From: Dechloromonas sp. H13
GTDB taxonomy: Bacteria; Pseudomonadota; Gammaproteobacteria; Burkholderiales; Rhodocyclaceae
DNA: 64,000 bases
Assembly: GCF_009469615.1 (NCBI RefSeq)
Contig: NZ_SSXX01000002.1
Span: 393,501-457,500, forward strand
Direction: 5' to 3'
A program made the translations under genes and the position numbers. Below are positions 8,181 through 15,847 of this stretch, one piece after another. Positions within the stretch are counted from its first letter, which is position 1. Every line of letters starts with the position of its first letter. The notes beneath the pieces were generated by a model. That model did no database searches. It was given only the letters and a program-made list of their open reading frames with translations, and was not told the DNA's origin.

Positions 8181-9650
8181 ATGCACAAGGATGTGAAGAC
8201 GATGCTCGCCGGCGGCCTGATCGCCGTCGCGCTTCTGGGGGGCTGCGGGAAGAAGGAAGATCCCGTCAGCCAGGCGGCGAAGAAGGATGTCGCGGCCGGC
8301 GTGCCGGCGCCCGGCATCGCCGAGGTCAAGGCCATCGCCGAGGAAGCCTTCATCTACGGCCTGCCGATCGTCATGAACTACGGGGTGATGTACGAATTCG
8401 TCATCGACAAGAACTCGAATCAGTACAAGGCACCGTTCAATACCATCAACAACCAGCATCGCGTCTTCACCTGGGAGGACACGGCGATCCCCACGCCCAA
8501 CAGCGACACCCCCTATTCCATGGCCTGGCTGGACCTGCGTGCCGAACCGGTCGTCATTTCGGTGCCGGCGGTCGATCCCAAGCGTTACTACTCGGTGATG
8601 CTCAACGACGGCAACACTTTCAACTACGGCTACATCGGCAGCCGCGCCACCGGCAGCGAAGCCGGCGACTACCTGATCGCCGGCCCGCGCTGGAAGGGCG
8701 AGACGCCGCCGGGAATCAAGAAGGTATTCAATTCGACCACCGATTTCTCGCTCGCCGTGTTCCGCACCCAGTTGATCGACGCCAAGGATATGCCCAACGT
8801 CGAAGCCGTCCAGGCCGGCTACAAGGTGCAGCCGCTGTCGGCGTTCCTCAACCAGCCGGCACCGGCCGCTCCCGCTGCCGTCGAGTGGCCCAAGTTCGAC
8901 AAGGACCTGGTCAAGACCGAATTCTTCGAGTTCCTGGATCTCGCCCTGCAGTTCGCGCCGGCCGGTCCGGAAGAAGAAGCGATCCGCGCCAAGCTCGCGA
9001 GCATCGGTATCGGCCCGGGCAAGAAGTTCGCCTTCAAGGACCTCTCGCTCGAGCACAAGGCGGCGGTCTTGCTCGGCATGAAGGAAGGCGACAAGAAGGT
9101 CGACGAGAAGGTCGCCAGCATCGGCAAGTCGATCAACGGCTGGCACGTCGGCTCGGCGTTCGGCGACCGCGCCTTCTACAACGGCGACTGGCTGCTGCGG
9201 GCGGCTGCCGCGCGCGCCGGCATCTACGGCAACGATGCTGCCGAAGCCATGTACCCGATGACCAAGACCCTAGCCGACGGCACGGTGCTCGACGGCGCCA
9301 AGCACAAGTACACGCTGACCTTCGCCAAGGATCAGTTCCCGCCGGTCAACGCCTTCTGGTCGGTCACCATGTACGACGCCAAGAACCAGCTGCTGGTCAA
9401 GAACCCCATCAACCGCTACCTGATCAATTCGCCGATGCTGTCCGGCATGAAGAAGAACAAGGACGGTTCGCTGACCCTCTACATCCAGAAGGATTCGCCG
9501 GGCAAGGACAAGGAAGCCAACTGGCTGCCGGCCCCCGATGGCGATATCTATCTGGTGATGCGCCTCTACTGGCCGAAGGACACGCCGCCCTCCATCCTGC
9601 CCCCCGGTTCCGGCACCTGGAACCCGCCGGCACTCGCCATCGCCGACTGA
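8181..9650 (+). CDS. DUF1254/DUF1214 lipoprotein
   Basis: 489 aa. The N-terminus MHKDVKTMLAGGLIAVALLG is followed by GC, a lipobox (LLGGC), so it is a predicted lipoprotein. DUF1254 is seen in EEAFIYGLPIVMNYGVMYEF and DTPYSMAWLDL. The C-terminal DUF1214 has TFAKDQFPPVNAFWSVTMYD and NWLPAPDGDIYLVMRLYWP. Biochemical roles of the family are poorly known; some members are reported as putative exported hydrolases. It stands alone between two dispersed repeats. The ATG at 8181 was chosen because it directly starts the signal peptide. Confidence 0.85.
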   Translation: MHKDVKTMLAGGLIAVALLGGCGKKEDPVSQAAKKDVAAGVPAPGIAEVKAIAEEAFIYGLPIVMNYGVMYEFVIDKNSNQYKAPFNTINNQHRVFTWEDTAIPTPNSDTPYSMAWLDLRAEPVVISVPAVDPKRYYSVMLNDGNTFNYGYIGSRATGSEAGDYLIAGPRWKGETPPGIKKVFNSTTDFSLAVFRTQLIDAKDMPNVEAVQAGYKVQPLSAFLNQPAPAAPAAVEWPKFDKDLVKTEFFEFLDLALQFAPAGPEEEAIRAKLASIGIGPGKKFAFKDLSLEHKAAVLLGMKEGDKKVDEKVASIGKSINGWHVGSAFGDRAFYNGDWLLRAAAARAGIYGNDAAEAMYPMTKTLADGTVLDGAKHKYTLTFAKDQFPPVNAFWSVTMYDAKNQLLVKNPINRYLINSPMLSGMKKNKDGSLTLYIQKDSPGKDKEANWLPAPDGDIYLVMRLYWPKDTPPSILPPGSGTWNPPALAIAD

Positions 9651-9675
9651 CGGCGTCGTCAGGCGGCCGCCCGCG

Positions 9676-9711
9676 CCGGCTGCGGTCGACCGCCAAAAAA
9701 GGCCAAAAACC
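9676..9711 (+). repeat. Dispersed TGCGGTCGAC repeat, copy 3
   Basis: CCGGCTGCGGTCGACC then GCCAAAAAAGGCC and AAAAACC, 26 bp after the DUF1254 stop. It shares the tail GGCC(A)AAAACC with copy 2. Confidence 0.62.
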
Positions 9712-9720
9712 ACCCTCACT

Positions 9721-9741
9721 CCTCCCCCTTCAAGGGGGAGG
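9721..9741. terminator. Stem-loop, REP-like CCTCCCCC/GGGGGAGG element
   Basis: CCTCCCCC-TTCAA-GGGGGAGG is a perfect hairpin 70 bp after the DUF1254 gene, continued by GCCGGGAGGGGGATGGG. This kind of C/G-rich hairpin is common between genes in Proteobacteria. It may act as a terminator, although no T-run follows. The rest of the gap 9742-9920 holds no gene that I can support. Confidence 0.5.
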
Positions 9742-9920
9742 CCGGGAGGGGGATGGGTCAGGTGGCAATCTCCCGGCCATAACCCATACCCACCCGAATC
9801 CTGCCCTTGACGGGGAGGGTGCGTTTTCATCCGACTGGCCCCGCGCCAATCCCCGTCCGCCCGCGGCGCGCATGAAGATCGGGTATCCTTCCCGGCATTC
9901 GCAACCGCACCGGTCCGCCC

Positions 9921-12761
9921 ATGACCCCCGCCCAATTCATCGCCAAATGGCGTGACAACCCGCTCTCCGAACGCGCCGGGTCGCAGCCCTTTTTCATCGA
10001 CCTGTGCGCCATGCTCGACGTCGCGCCGCCCGACGACCCCGACCACTACTGTTTCGAGCGCGGCGCCACGCGCACCGGCGCCGGGCACGGCTGGGCCGAC
10101 GTCTGGAAGCGCGGCCACTTCGGCTGGGAGAACAAGGGCCCCGGCGGCGATCTCGGCGGCGCCCTCAAGCAGTTGATGACCTACGCGCTGGCGCTCGACA
10201 ACCCGCCGCTGCTCGTCGTCAGCAACCGCGACGTCACCCAGATCCACACCCATTTCACCGGCACCCCATCCGAAACCCACACCATCCGGCTCGCCGACAT
10301 CGGCACCCCGGAAAACCAGCAGAAGCTGCGCTGGCTATTCACCGACCCCGAAAAATTCCGCCCCGGCCGCACCGTGCAGGACATCACCGCCGACGCCGCC
10401 GGCCGCTTCGCCAGCATCGCCCGCTCGCTCACGGATCGCGGGCACGACCCCGAAAAAGTCGCCCACTTCCTCATCCAGTGCCTGTTCTGCATGTTCGCCG
10501 AAGACATCGGCCTGCTGCCCAGACGGTTGTTCGAGCGCGTGCTCGACAAGCGCGGCGGCGACACCGTCAAGCTCGGCGCCGCGCTCGGCGAACTCTTCCG
10601 CGCCATGCAGGCCGGCGGCGATTTCCTGCTCGAAGACATCGCCTGGTTCAACGGCGGCCTCTTCGCCCGCATCGAGCTGATCGAGCTCGCCCCCGGCGAA
10701 ATCGACGCCCTGCATGCCGCCAGCAAAATGGACTGGAGCGCCATCGAACCCGCGATCCTCGGCACCCTGTTCGAGCGCGGCCTCGACCCCAGGGTTCGCG
10801 CCCCGCTCGGCGCCAACTACACCGACCCCGGCACCATCATGAAGCTGGTCGGCCCACTCGTCGTCGAACCGCTGGCCCGCGAATGGGCTGCCGCCCGCGA
10901 ACGCATCGGCGCCCTCGTCGGCAAATACCACGCCGGCGGCAAAGGCTCGCAAAGCGCGCTCAAGGAAGCGCAAGGCCTCTTCCTCGGCCATATCGAACGC
11001 CTGAAGAACTTCCGCGTCCTCGACCCCGCCTGCGGCTCCGGCAATTTCCTGTACTTGAGCCTGCGCGCCCTCAAGGACCTCGAACACCGCGCCAACCTCG
11101 ACGCCGAAGCCCTCGGCCTGCAACGCCAGTTGCTGATCGAAACCAGCCCGGCCAACGTGCTGGGCATCGAAATCAACGCCTACGCCGCCGAACTCGCCCG
11201 CGTCACCGTCTGGATCGGCGAGATTCAGTGGATGCTCAGGAACGGCTACGACTGCCGGCGCAACCCCATCCTGGCCACCCTCGACCACATCGAGCACCGC
11301 GACGCGCTGTTGAACGAAGATGGCAGCGAGGCCGACTGGCCGGTGGCCGACGTCATCGTCGGCAACCCGCCGTTTCTGGGCGACAAGATGATGCGCGGCG
11401 AACTCGGCGCCGATTACGTCGAACGCCTGCGCAAGCGCTTCGACGGCCGCGTGCCGGGCGGTGCTGACCTCGTCACCTACTGGTTCGAGAAAGCGCGGGC
11501 GCAGATTGCCGCCGGCCAACTGCAAGCCGCCGGCCTCGTCGCCACCAATTCAATACGCGGCGGCGCCAACCGCAAGGTGCTGGAACGCATCGTCGACACG
11601 ACGCGCATCTTCGAGGCGTGGAGCGACGAAGCCTGGGTGAACGAGGGCGCGGCGGTGCGTGTGTCGCTGCTTGGATTTGGCCCTTTTTTCGGGGTCGACC
11701 GCAACAGCCGGTTGGATGGGGTGGAAGTTGATGCGATTCACGCCGATCTGACGACAGGCGTTGGTGTTGATCTAACGCAGGCGCTGCCATTGACCGAAAA
11801 CAGCAATACGTCATTTATTGGCACCCAGAAAACCGGTGCTTTTGATGTTCCTGGGGAGATGGCGCGTGCCTGGTTGAAACATCCCAACCCAAACAACAAG
11901 GCTACAGCAAACGTCGTTCGGCCTTGGGCAAACGGAATGGACATTACTCGTCGGCCTTCTGATACGTGGATTATAGATTTTGGCCATTCAACGCCAGAGG
12001 CCGATGCGGCCTTGTATGAGTTGCCATTTACGTATATCGAGGAGCTTGTACGCGTTGGCCGCGAAGGTAGTCGCGAGGCTATTGCGAGCAAATGGTGGTT
12101 ACACACTCGGCCTCGCCCAGAAATGCGGGCTGCGCTTGAGGGTTTGAGCCGCTATCTCATAACGCCGAGAGTTTCAAAGCACCGGCTATTTGTGTGGATG
12201 CCTCTAGCGACACTTCCGGATAGTGCCACTTCAGTTATCGCCCGCTCCGACGACACTACCTTCGGCATCCTGCATTCCCGCTTCCACGAACTCTGGTCGC
12301 TGCGCCTCGGTACCTCGCTCGAAGACCGCCCGCGCTACACCCCGACCACCTGCTTCGAAACCTTCCCGTTCCCCGCCGGCCTGACGCCGCGCGATACCGC
12401 CGTCGGCGCGCCGTCCGGCCCGCTGGCCGAACGCATCGCCGCTGCCGCCCGCCGCCTGAACGAGTTGCGCGAAAACTGGCTGAACCCGGCCGAATGGGTG
12501 GACTGGGTGCGCACGACGGAAGAGGAAAAGGCCGACTTCCCGCCGCGCCCGGTGGCCAAACCGGGCCACGAGGCCGAACTCAAGAAGCGCACCCTGACCA
12601 ACCTCTACAACGCCCGTCCGGCCTGGCTGGACCTCGCCCACCGCGAGCTCGACGCGGCGGTCGCCGCCGCCTACGGCTGGGCCGATTACACCCCGGAACT
12701 GCCCGACGACGAGATACTGCGTCGCTTGCTGGCGCTCAACCTGCAGCGCGCCGCCGCCTGA
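9921..12761 (+). CDS. MmeI-like type IIG restriction-modification enzyme
   Basis: 946 aa single-chain enzyme. The N-terminal nuclease-like domain has GWADVWKRGHFGWENKGPGG, where D and the E-x-K pair fit a PD-(D/E)xK site. The methylase core follows (LDPACGSGNFLYLSL, SAM motif I; GNPPF at about 490, the N6-adenine catalytic motif IV). A target-recognition region (about 600-780) and a C-terminal helical domain end the protein. Enzymes of this type methylate one strand and cut at a distance. Bases 11715-12240, encoding the recognition region, are clearly poorer in GC than the rest, which suggests exchange of specificity. No separate S or R gene is nearby. The recognition site is unknown. Confidence 0.88.
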   Translation: MTPAQFIAKWRDNPLSERAGSQPFFIDLCAMLDVAPPDDPDHYCFERGATRTGAGHGWADVWKRGHFGWENKGPGGDLGGALKQLMTYALALDNPPLLVVSNRDVTQIHTHFTGTPSETHTIRLADIGTPENQQKLRWLFTDPEKFRPGRTVQDITADAAGRFASIARSLTDRGHDPEKVAHFLIQCLFCMFAEDIGLLPRRLFERVLDKRGGDTVKLGAALGELFRAMQAGGDFLLEDIAWFNGGLFARIELIELAPGEIDALHAASKMDWSAIEPAILGTLFERGLDPRVRAPLGANYTDPGTIMKLVGPLVVEPLAREWAAARERIGALVGKYHAGGKGSQSALKEAQGLFLGHIERLKNFRVLDPACGSGNFLYLSLRALKDLEHRANLDAEALGLQRQLLIETSPANVLGIEINAYAAELARVTVWIGEIQWMLRNGYDCRRNPILATLDHIEHRDALLNEDGSEADWPVADVIVGNPPFLGDKMMRGELGADYVERLRKRFDGRVPGGADLVTYWFEKARAQIAAGQLQAAGLVATNSIRGGANRKVLERIVDTTRIFEAWSDEAWVNEGAAVRVSLLGFGPFFGVDRNSRLDGVEVDAIHADLTTGVGVDLTQALPLTENSNTSFIGTQKTGAFDVPGEMARAWLKHPNPNNKATANVVRPWANGMDITRRPSDTWIIDFGHSTPEADAALYELPFTYIEELVRVGREGSREAIASKWWLHTRPRPEMRAALEGLSRYLITPRVSKHRLFVWMPLATLPDSATSVIARSDDTTFGILHSRFHELWSLRLGTSLEDRPRYTPTTCFETFPFPAGLTPRDTAVGAPSGPLAERIAAAARRLNELRENWLNPAEWVDWVRTTEEEKADFPPRPVAKPGHEAELKKRTLTNLYNARPAWLDLAHRELDAAVAAAYGWADYTPELPDDEILRRLLALNLQRAAA
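11673..11711 (-). repeat. Dispersed TGCGGTCGAC repeat, copy 4 (inside the type IIG gene)
   Basis: On the reverse strand CCGGCTGTTGCGGTCGACC then CCGAAAAAAGGGCC and AAATCC. It is read in frame as LGFGPFFGVDRNSRL and lies exactly where the GC content of the gene drops. Confidence 0.6.
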
Positions 12762-12769
12762 TCCGACGC

Positions 12770-12797
12770 CGGCCGGGCAGGGCGCCGGCCGCTTTTA
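12770..12797 (+). terminator. Rho-independent terminator after the type IIG gene
   Basis: CGGCCGG-GCAGGGCG-CCGGCCG stem followed by CTTTTATT, 9 bp after the stop codon. Confidence 0.7.
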
Positions 12798-13020
12798 TTG
12801 ACATGTCACGTGCGGATTGCCTTTGCACGATTTCCGCCTACACTGGATTCATCCCTTCGTTTTCCGGGCAGCGCCGCATGGCCGGGTCATCCGGCAGGAG
12901 ACCATCGGCGCCGGTCCGCCGACGATTCACCCACGCAAGCGGTTTGCGCCCGTCTGCCCGCGGCAGGCGTGGCGGTGTTGCAGCGGCTCGCTGCTTGTTG
13001 TCCGACGAAGGAGAAAAATC

Positions 13021-13311
13021 ATGGCAACGCTCATTTCATTGGTGTCGTTCACCGACCAGGGCATCCGCAACATCAAGGATTCCCCGGATCGCTTCCTGGC
13101 TTTCCAGGCGCTCGCGGAAAAGGCAGGGCTCAAGGTCAAGGCCGCCTACTACACCATCGGCCAGTACGACATGGTGATCGTCGTCGAAGGCAACGAGCAG
13201 GCGGCGGTGGCCGCCATGCTCAAGGTCGGCTCGCTCGGCAACGTGCGCTCGCAGACGCTGCATGCCTTCTCGGTCGACGAAATGCGCGGGATGCTGGCCG
13301 GCATCTCCTGA
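13021..13311 (+). CDS. GYD domain protein
   Basis: 96 aa. The family signature is present: MATLISLVSFTDQGIRNIKD, the eponymous IGQYDMVIVVEG (GQYD variant of GYD) and a ferredoxin-like alpha/beta dimer fold. The function of the family is not established. The start has a good AAGGAG ribosome site (CGAAGGAGAAAAATC before ATG). It stands alone with about 220 bp of non-coding leader behind the preceding terminator. Confidence 0.82.
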   Translation: MATLISLVSFTDQGIRNIKDSPDRFLAFQALAEKAGLKVKAAYYTIGQYDMVIVVEGNEQAAVAAMLKVGSLGNVRSQTLHAFSVDEMRGMLAGIS

Positions 13312-13344
13312 TCCGTCACGACCGGCGGCGGTGCTGATGTTTCG

Positions 13345-13388
13345 TTGCATGTAACGTGATCCGGGGCTATCATCGGGTTGCATGTAAC
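13345..13388 (+). promoter_or_regulatory. Promoter/operator of the mazEF-like operon
   Basis: TTGCAT (13345-13350), 17 bp, TATCAT (13368-13373) is a good sigma-70 promoter. TTGCATGTAAC occurs twice, at 13345-13355 and 13378-13388, exactly 33 bp or three helical turns apart. It therefore flanks the -10 element as expected for autorepression by the antitoxin complex. Confidence 0.7.
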
Positions 13389-13410
13389 TACATCGATTCA
13401 GGAGCAAGAC

Positions 13411-13623
13411 ATGACGACAAGTGTTTCGGACCGCGTACAAAAGCATCGGACAGGTTTGCGTGCCTCCGGCCTGCGCCCGGTCCAGATCTGGGTGCCGGAC
13501 ACCCGTCGTCCCGGCTTTGCCGAGGAGTGCCGCCGCCAGTCCCATCTTTTGCGCGACGATGCGCTGGAGCGGGAAACCCTTGAGTGGCTGGCGGCTGCAG
13601 CCGACACGGATGACTGGGAATGA
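13411..13623 (+). CDS. mazE: Antitoxin, MazE family (DUF3018-like)
   Basis: 70 aa. KHRTGLRASGLRPVQIWVPD is the DUF3018 signature of MazE-type antitoxins. The acidic, aromatic C-terminus (LEWLAAAADTDDWE) is the part that usually wraps the toxin. The ATG at 13411 has AGGAG 6 bp upstream. The stop overlaps the toxin start by 4 bp (ATGA), so the pair is translationally coupled. Confidence 0.85.
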   Translation: MTTSVSDRVQKHRTGLRASGLRPVQIWVPDTRRPGFAEECRRQSHLLRDDALERETLEWLAAAADTDDWE

Positions 13624-13943
13624 GGCGTGGCGATCTGGTCACCGTTGCGCTGCAGGGGGCGTATGGCAAGCCGCGCCCGGCGCTGGTGATTCAATCCGAC
13701 CTTTTCGATGAACACCCGTCGGTGACGGTGTTGCCGATCACGAGCGAACTCCGCGCGACGCCGCTGTTTCGCATCACGATCGAGCCGGATGCCGGCAATT
13801 GCTTGCGCCAGGCTTCACAGGTCATGGTCGACAAGGCGCAGACCATTCCCCGCGAGAAAATTGGCGAGACATTCGGCCGCTTGAGCAATGAAAACCTGCT
13901 GGCGGTCAATCGCGCGTTGGCGGTGTTTTTCGGTTTCGCGTAA
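13620..13943 (+). CDS. mazF: MazF/PemK family endoribonuclease toxin
   Basis: 107 aa. The family start MRRGDLVTVALQGAYGKPRP is followed by ALVIQSDLF and the S/T-rich strand SVTVLPITSE. The catalytic Arg (RRGD loop region) and Thr of the MazF site are present. It cleaves mRNA when the labile antitoxin is lost. It is the second gene of the toxin-antitoxin operon, and a dispersed repeat begins 8 bp after its stop. Confidence 0.88.
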   Translation: MRRGDLVTVALQGAYGKPRPALVIQSDLFDEHPSVTVLPITSELRATPLFRITIEPDAGNCLRQASQVMVDKAQTIPREKIGETFGRLSNENLLAVNRALAVFFGFA

Positions 13944-13950
13944 GGCGGTC

Positions 13951-13987
13951 CTGCTGCGGTCGACGGCCGGACAAGGGCAAAAATCGG
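13951..13987 (+). repeat. Dispersed TGCGGTCGAC repeat, copy 5
   Basis: CTGCTGCGGTCGACGG then CCGGACAAGGGCAAAAATCGG, 8 bp after the mazF stop. The tail GGGCAAAAATCGG recurs in copies 9 and 10. Confidence 0.58.
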
Positions 13988-14116
13988 GGCGCAGTTCGGG
14001 CGGCGGTGGGCTAAAGTGAAAACAGTCATCCGCTGCACATGACGAACGTCTGGCGCCGACCTCCGGCACATGGTGGGGGCGCCCGGCTCCGATGGTTTCT
14101 CACTGAAAGGGACATC

Positions 14117-14677
14117 ATGAAACTGACCCAGCTCCTCGCGGTCGCCACGCTGGCGATCTTCTCGTTCACCTCGACCGGCGCCCTGGCGCAGTCGGAGAAG
14201 GAAAAGAATCAGGCCGAGGTCAATGCCAAGGCCGAGCAGACGCTCAACGACTTCTTCAAGGCCAAGCCGAAGCTGAAGGCCGAGGTGAAGAACGCTGCCG
14301 GCTATGGCGTGTTCACCACCTACGGGCTGAGCTTCCTGGCCGGCGGCAGCGGCGGCAAGGGCGTGGTGCACGACAACAAGACCGGGAAAAAGACCTACAT
14401 GGATCTCGCGCAGGCGAGCGTCGGCCTGCAGATCGGGGCGTCGGAAACCCGTTATCTGTTCGTCTTCAAGGACGCCAAGGGGATGCAGACCTTCATCGAT
14501 TCCGGCTGGGAAGCCGGCGGTGAAGTCGGCGCCGGCGCCGGTGCCGGCAAGCACGCGGCCGGCGGGACGGTCGGCCAGTTCACCTATGGCAACCTGTACA
14601 GCCTGACCAAGAACGGCTTCCAGGCCGGCGGCGCGATGGGCGGCACGAAGTTCTGGAAGGACAAGGACCTCAACTGA
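14117..14677 (+). CDS. SYLF/YSC84 lipid-binding domain protein, exported
   Basis: 186 aa with a signal peptide (MKLTQLLAVATLAIFSFTST, cleavage near ALA|QS), so it is periplasmic. The remainder is the SYLF (Ysc84) domain: FFKAKPKLKAEVKNAAGYGV, FTTYGLSFLAGGSGGKGVV and a glycine-rich C-terminal half. Eukaryotic SYLF domains bind phosphoinositides; bacterial ones are uncharacterised envelope proteins. The ATG at 14117 follows GAAAGGGACATC. It is monocistronic. Confidence 0.83.
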   Translation: MKLTQLLAVATLAIFSFTSTGALAQSEKEKNQAEVNAKAEQTLNDFFKAKPKLKAEVKNAAGYGVFTTYGLSFLAGGSGGKGVVHDNKTGKKTYMDLAQASVGLQIGASETRYLFVFKDAKGMQTFIDSGWEAGGEVGAGAGAGKHAAGGTVGQFTYGNLYSLTKNGFQAGGAMGGTKFWKDKDLN

Positions 14678-14861
14678 TTCCGGGCGCGCTGGCTTACGCA
14701 AAGGCTCGCGCGCATCTCTTTCCGGTAGCTTGGATTTCGCATGCTGCAATGCATTAATTTGTTTGCCGAATTATTGAGAATGCATTGACAGAAGCCTAAT
14801 ATCGGCTTGTTGCAAGGCAAAAATATTTGCAACGAGCATTTCAACCGATATAGGTGACACC

Positions 14862-15041
14862 ATGCCCCATACTCATGCGCATACGAAGGCCGAAGCTGTC
14901 CACGAAGCACTGGACGAATACGTCGAGGCACACCACCACTCGCCGGAAATTCACGAGAAGGCGCGCATCATCTCCAACGCGATCACGCAGTGGGAGCACG
15001 AAGAGGTGGATCTGCGCCACCCCGCCCCGGCAGCCGGCTGA
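14862..15041 (+). CDS. Small histidine-rich hypothetical protein
   Basis: 59 aa, starting MPHTHAHTKAEAVHEALDEY and ending RHPAPAAG. It contains eleven histidines, including HTHAH and a HHH run, in a predicted amphipathic helix with many Glu. TAGGTG 6-8 bp before the ATG is a plausible ribosome site, and the 180-bp leader is AT-rich. No family is recognised; metal binding is only a suggestion from composition. Codon use fits its neighbours. Confidence 0.55.
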   Translation: MPHTHAHTKAEAVHEALDEYVEAHHHSPEIHEKARIISNAITQWEHEEVDLRHPAPAAG

Positions 15042-15143
15042 CGGGCCAGTGCCGGCGGGCGACAGCGCCGGGCCGGGTGCCCGGCATCGCCTTGTGCGCG
15101 GACGCCGGGGCACAGAACGATACGCTTTGTTGCAAACCGTTAC

Positions 15144-15172
15144 TTGAACCCGGGCGCGCCGGCCCTTATCTT
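15144..15172 (+). promoter_or_regulatory. Sigma-70-like promoter of the candidate small RNA
   Basis: TTGAAC (15144-15149), a 17-bp GC-rich spacer, TATCTT (15167-15172). The predicted start is near 15179-15180, just before the hairpins of the candidate RNA. Confidence 0.5.
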
Positions 15173-15179
15173 TGCTCCA

Positions 15180-15275
15180 TGCGCTGACCAGACATCAGCC
15201 TGACGGCCCCACCTCCCTCCCTCCCCCCAACGGGCCGTCCAGAAAGCCTCGCACTTCCCCCGGTGCGGGGCTTTC
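15180..15275 (+). ncRNA. Candidate small RNA with C-rich loops
   Basis: About 95 nt, no reading frame. Three hairpins follow each other. GCTGA/TCAGC lies at 15183-15199. GACGGCCC/GGGCCGTC lies at 15202-15239 and has a loop carrying CCTCCCTCCCTCCCCCC. The terminator hairpin, with a CTTCCCCC loop, ends the RNA. Exposed C-rich loops can pair with Shine-Dalgarno sequences, as known for CcsR/cuckoo RNAs, sX13 and 6C RNA; homology to any of these is not claimed. A promoter lies directly upstream. Confidence 0.5.
15243..15274 (+). terminator. Rho-independent terminator of the candidate small RNA
   Basis: AAAGCCTCGCAC and GTGCGGGGCTTT form a 12-bp stem with one G-U pair and an 8-nt loop, followed by CGCCTTTCTGG. 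It can also stop transcription coming from the small gene at 14862. Confidence 0.7.
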
Positions 15276-15340
15276 GCCTTTCTGGGCCGGGGGTTCCGGA
15301 TTATGCTTGCGCCCGTGTGCGGCGGAGGCGACGAACCACG

Positions 15341-15847
15341 ATGGCGGGAAGGCGAAGGAAGAAGGCAGTGCGGGTGATTCACCAGTCGGTCGGGCCGCTG
15401 CCGCTGCGCCTGGCCGACCGCTTCGTCGGTCGCCGGCTGGTCTTCAGCGACGCCAGCCGGCAGCGCCACGGCGGGCTGGCCGTGGTGCTGTTCGGCGAGC
15501 CGGACGAAGCACCGCTGGTCGCCACGCGCACCGTGCCCGTTGTCGGCAGCAACGAGCTGGAACTGCAGGCCGCCCTGTTCGGGCTGCAGCAGGCGCACCG
15601 GCATTTTCCCGGCGAACCCTTCGCGCTGTTTTCCGACAACCAGGATGCGGTGATCCGCCTCGACCGCGCCCGCCTGCACGGGCTGGCGCAGGATCCGGCG
15701 CTGGCCGGCATGTTCGGCGACCTGCAGATCGCCGGCGTGCTCGACCATGCCGCCCTGTGCTGGGTGCCGGGCCACGCCGGCTGCCGCGGCAACACGCTGG
15801 CCGACCTGCATGCGCGCGCAGCGGCGTGCCGGGGTGGCGCGCCGTGA
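15341..15847 (+). CDS. RNase HI-like protein
   Basis: 168 aa. The RNase H fold is readable with all acidic positions: first Asp in LVFSDASRQRHG, Glu in SNELELQAALFGL, second Asp in FSDNQDAVI, and the terminal histidine/Asp block WVPGHAGCRGNTLADLHA. It would cleave the RNA strand of RNA-DNA hybrids. It is not the housekeeping rnhA type (shorter, divergent) and resembles phage- or plant-type RNase H-like proteins. The 4-bp GTGA overlap with the aminotransferase-like regulator is odd and suggests co-translation. A start at GTG 15371 is also possible. Confidence 0.78.
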   Translation: MAGRRRKKAVRVIHQSVGPLPLRLADRFVGRRLVFSDASRQRHGGLAVVLFGEPDEAPLVATRTVPVVGSNELELQAALFGLQQAHRHFPGEPFALFSDNQDAVIRLDRARLHGLAQDPALAGMFGDLQIAGVLDHAALCWVPGHAGCRGNTLADLHARAAACRGGAP

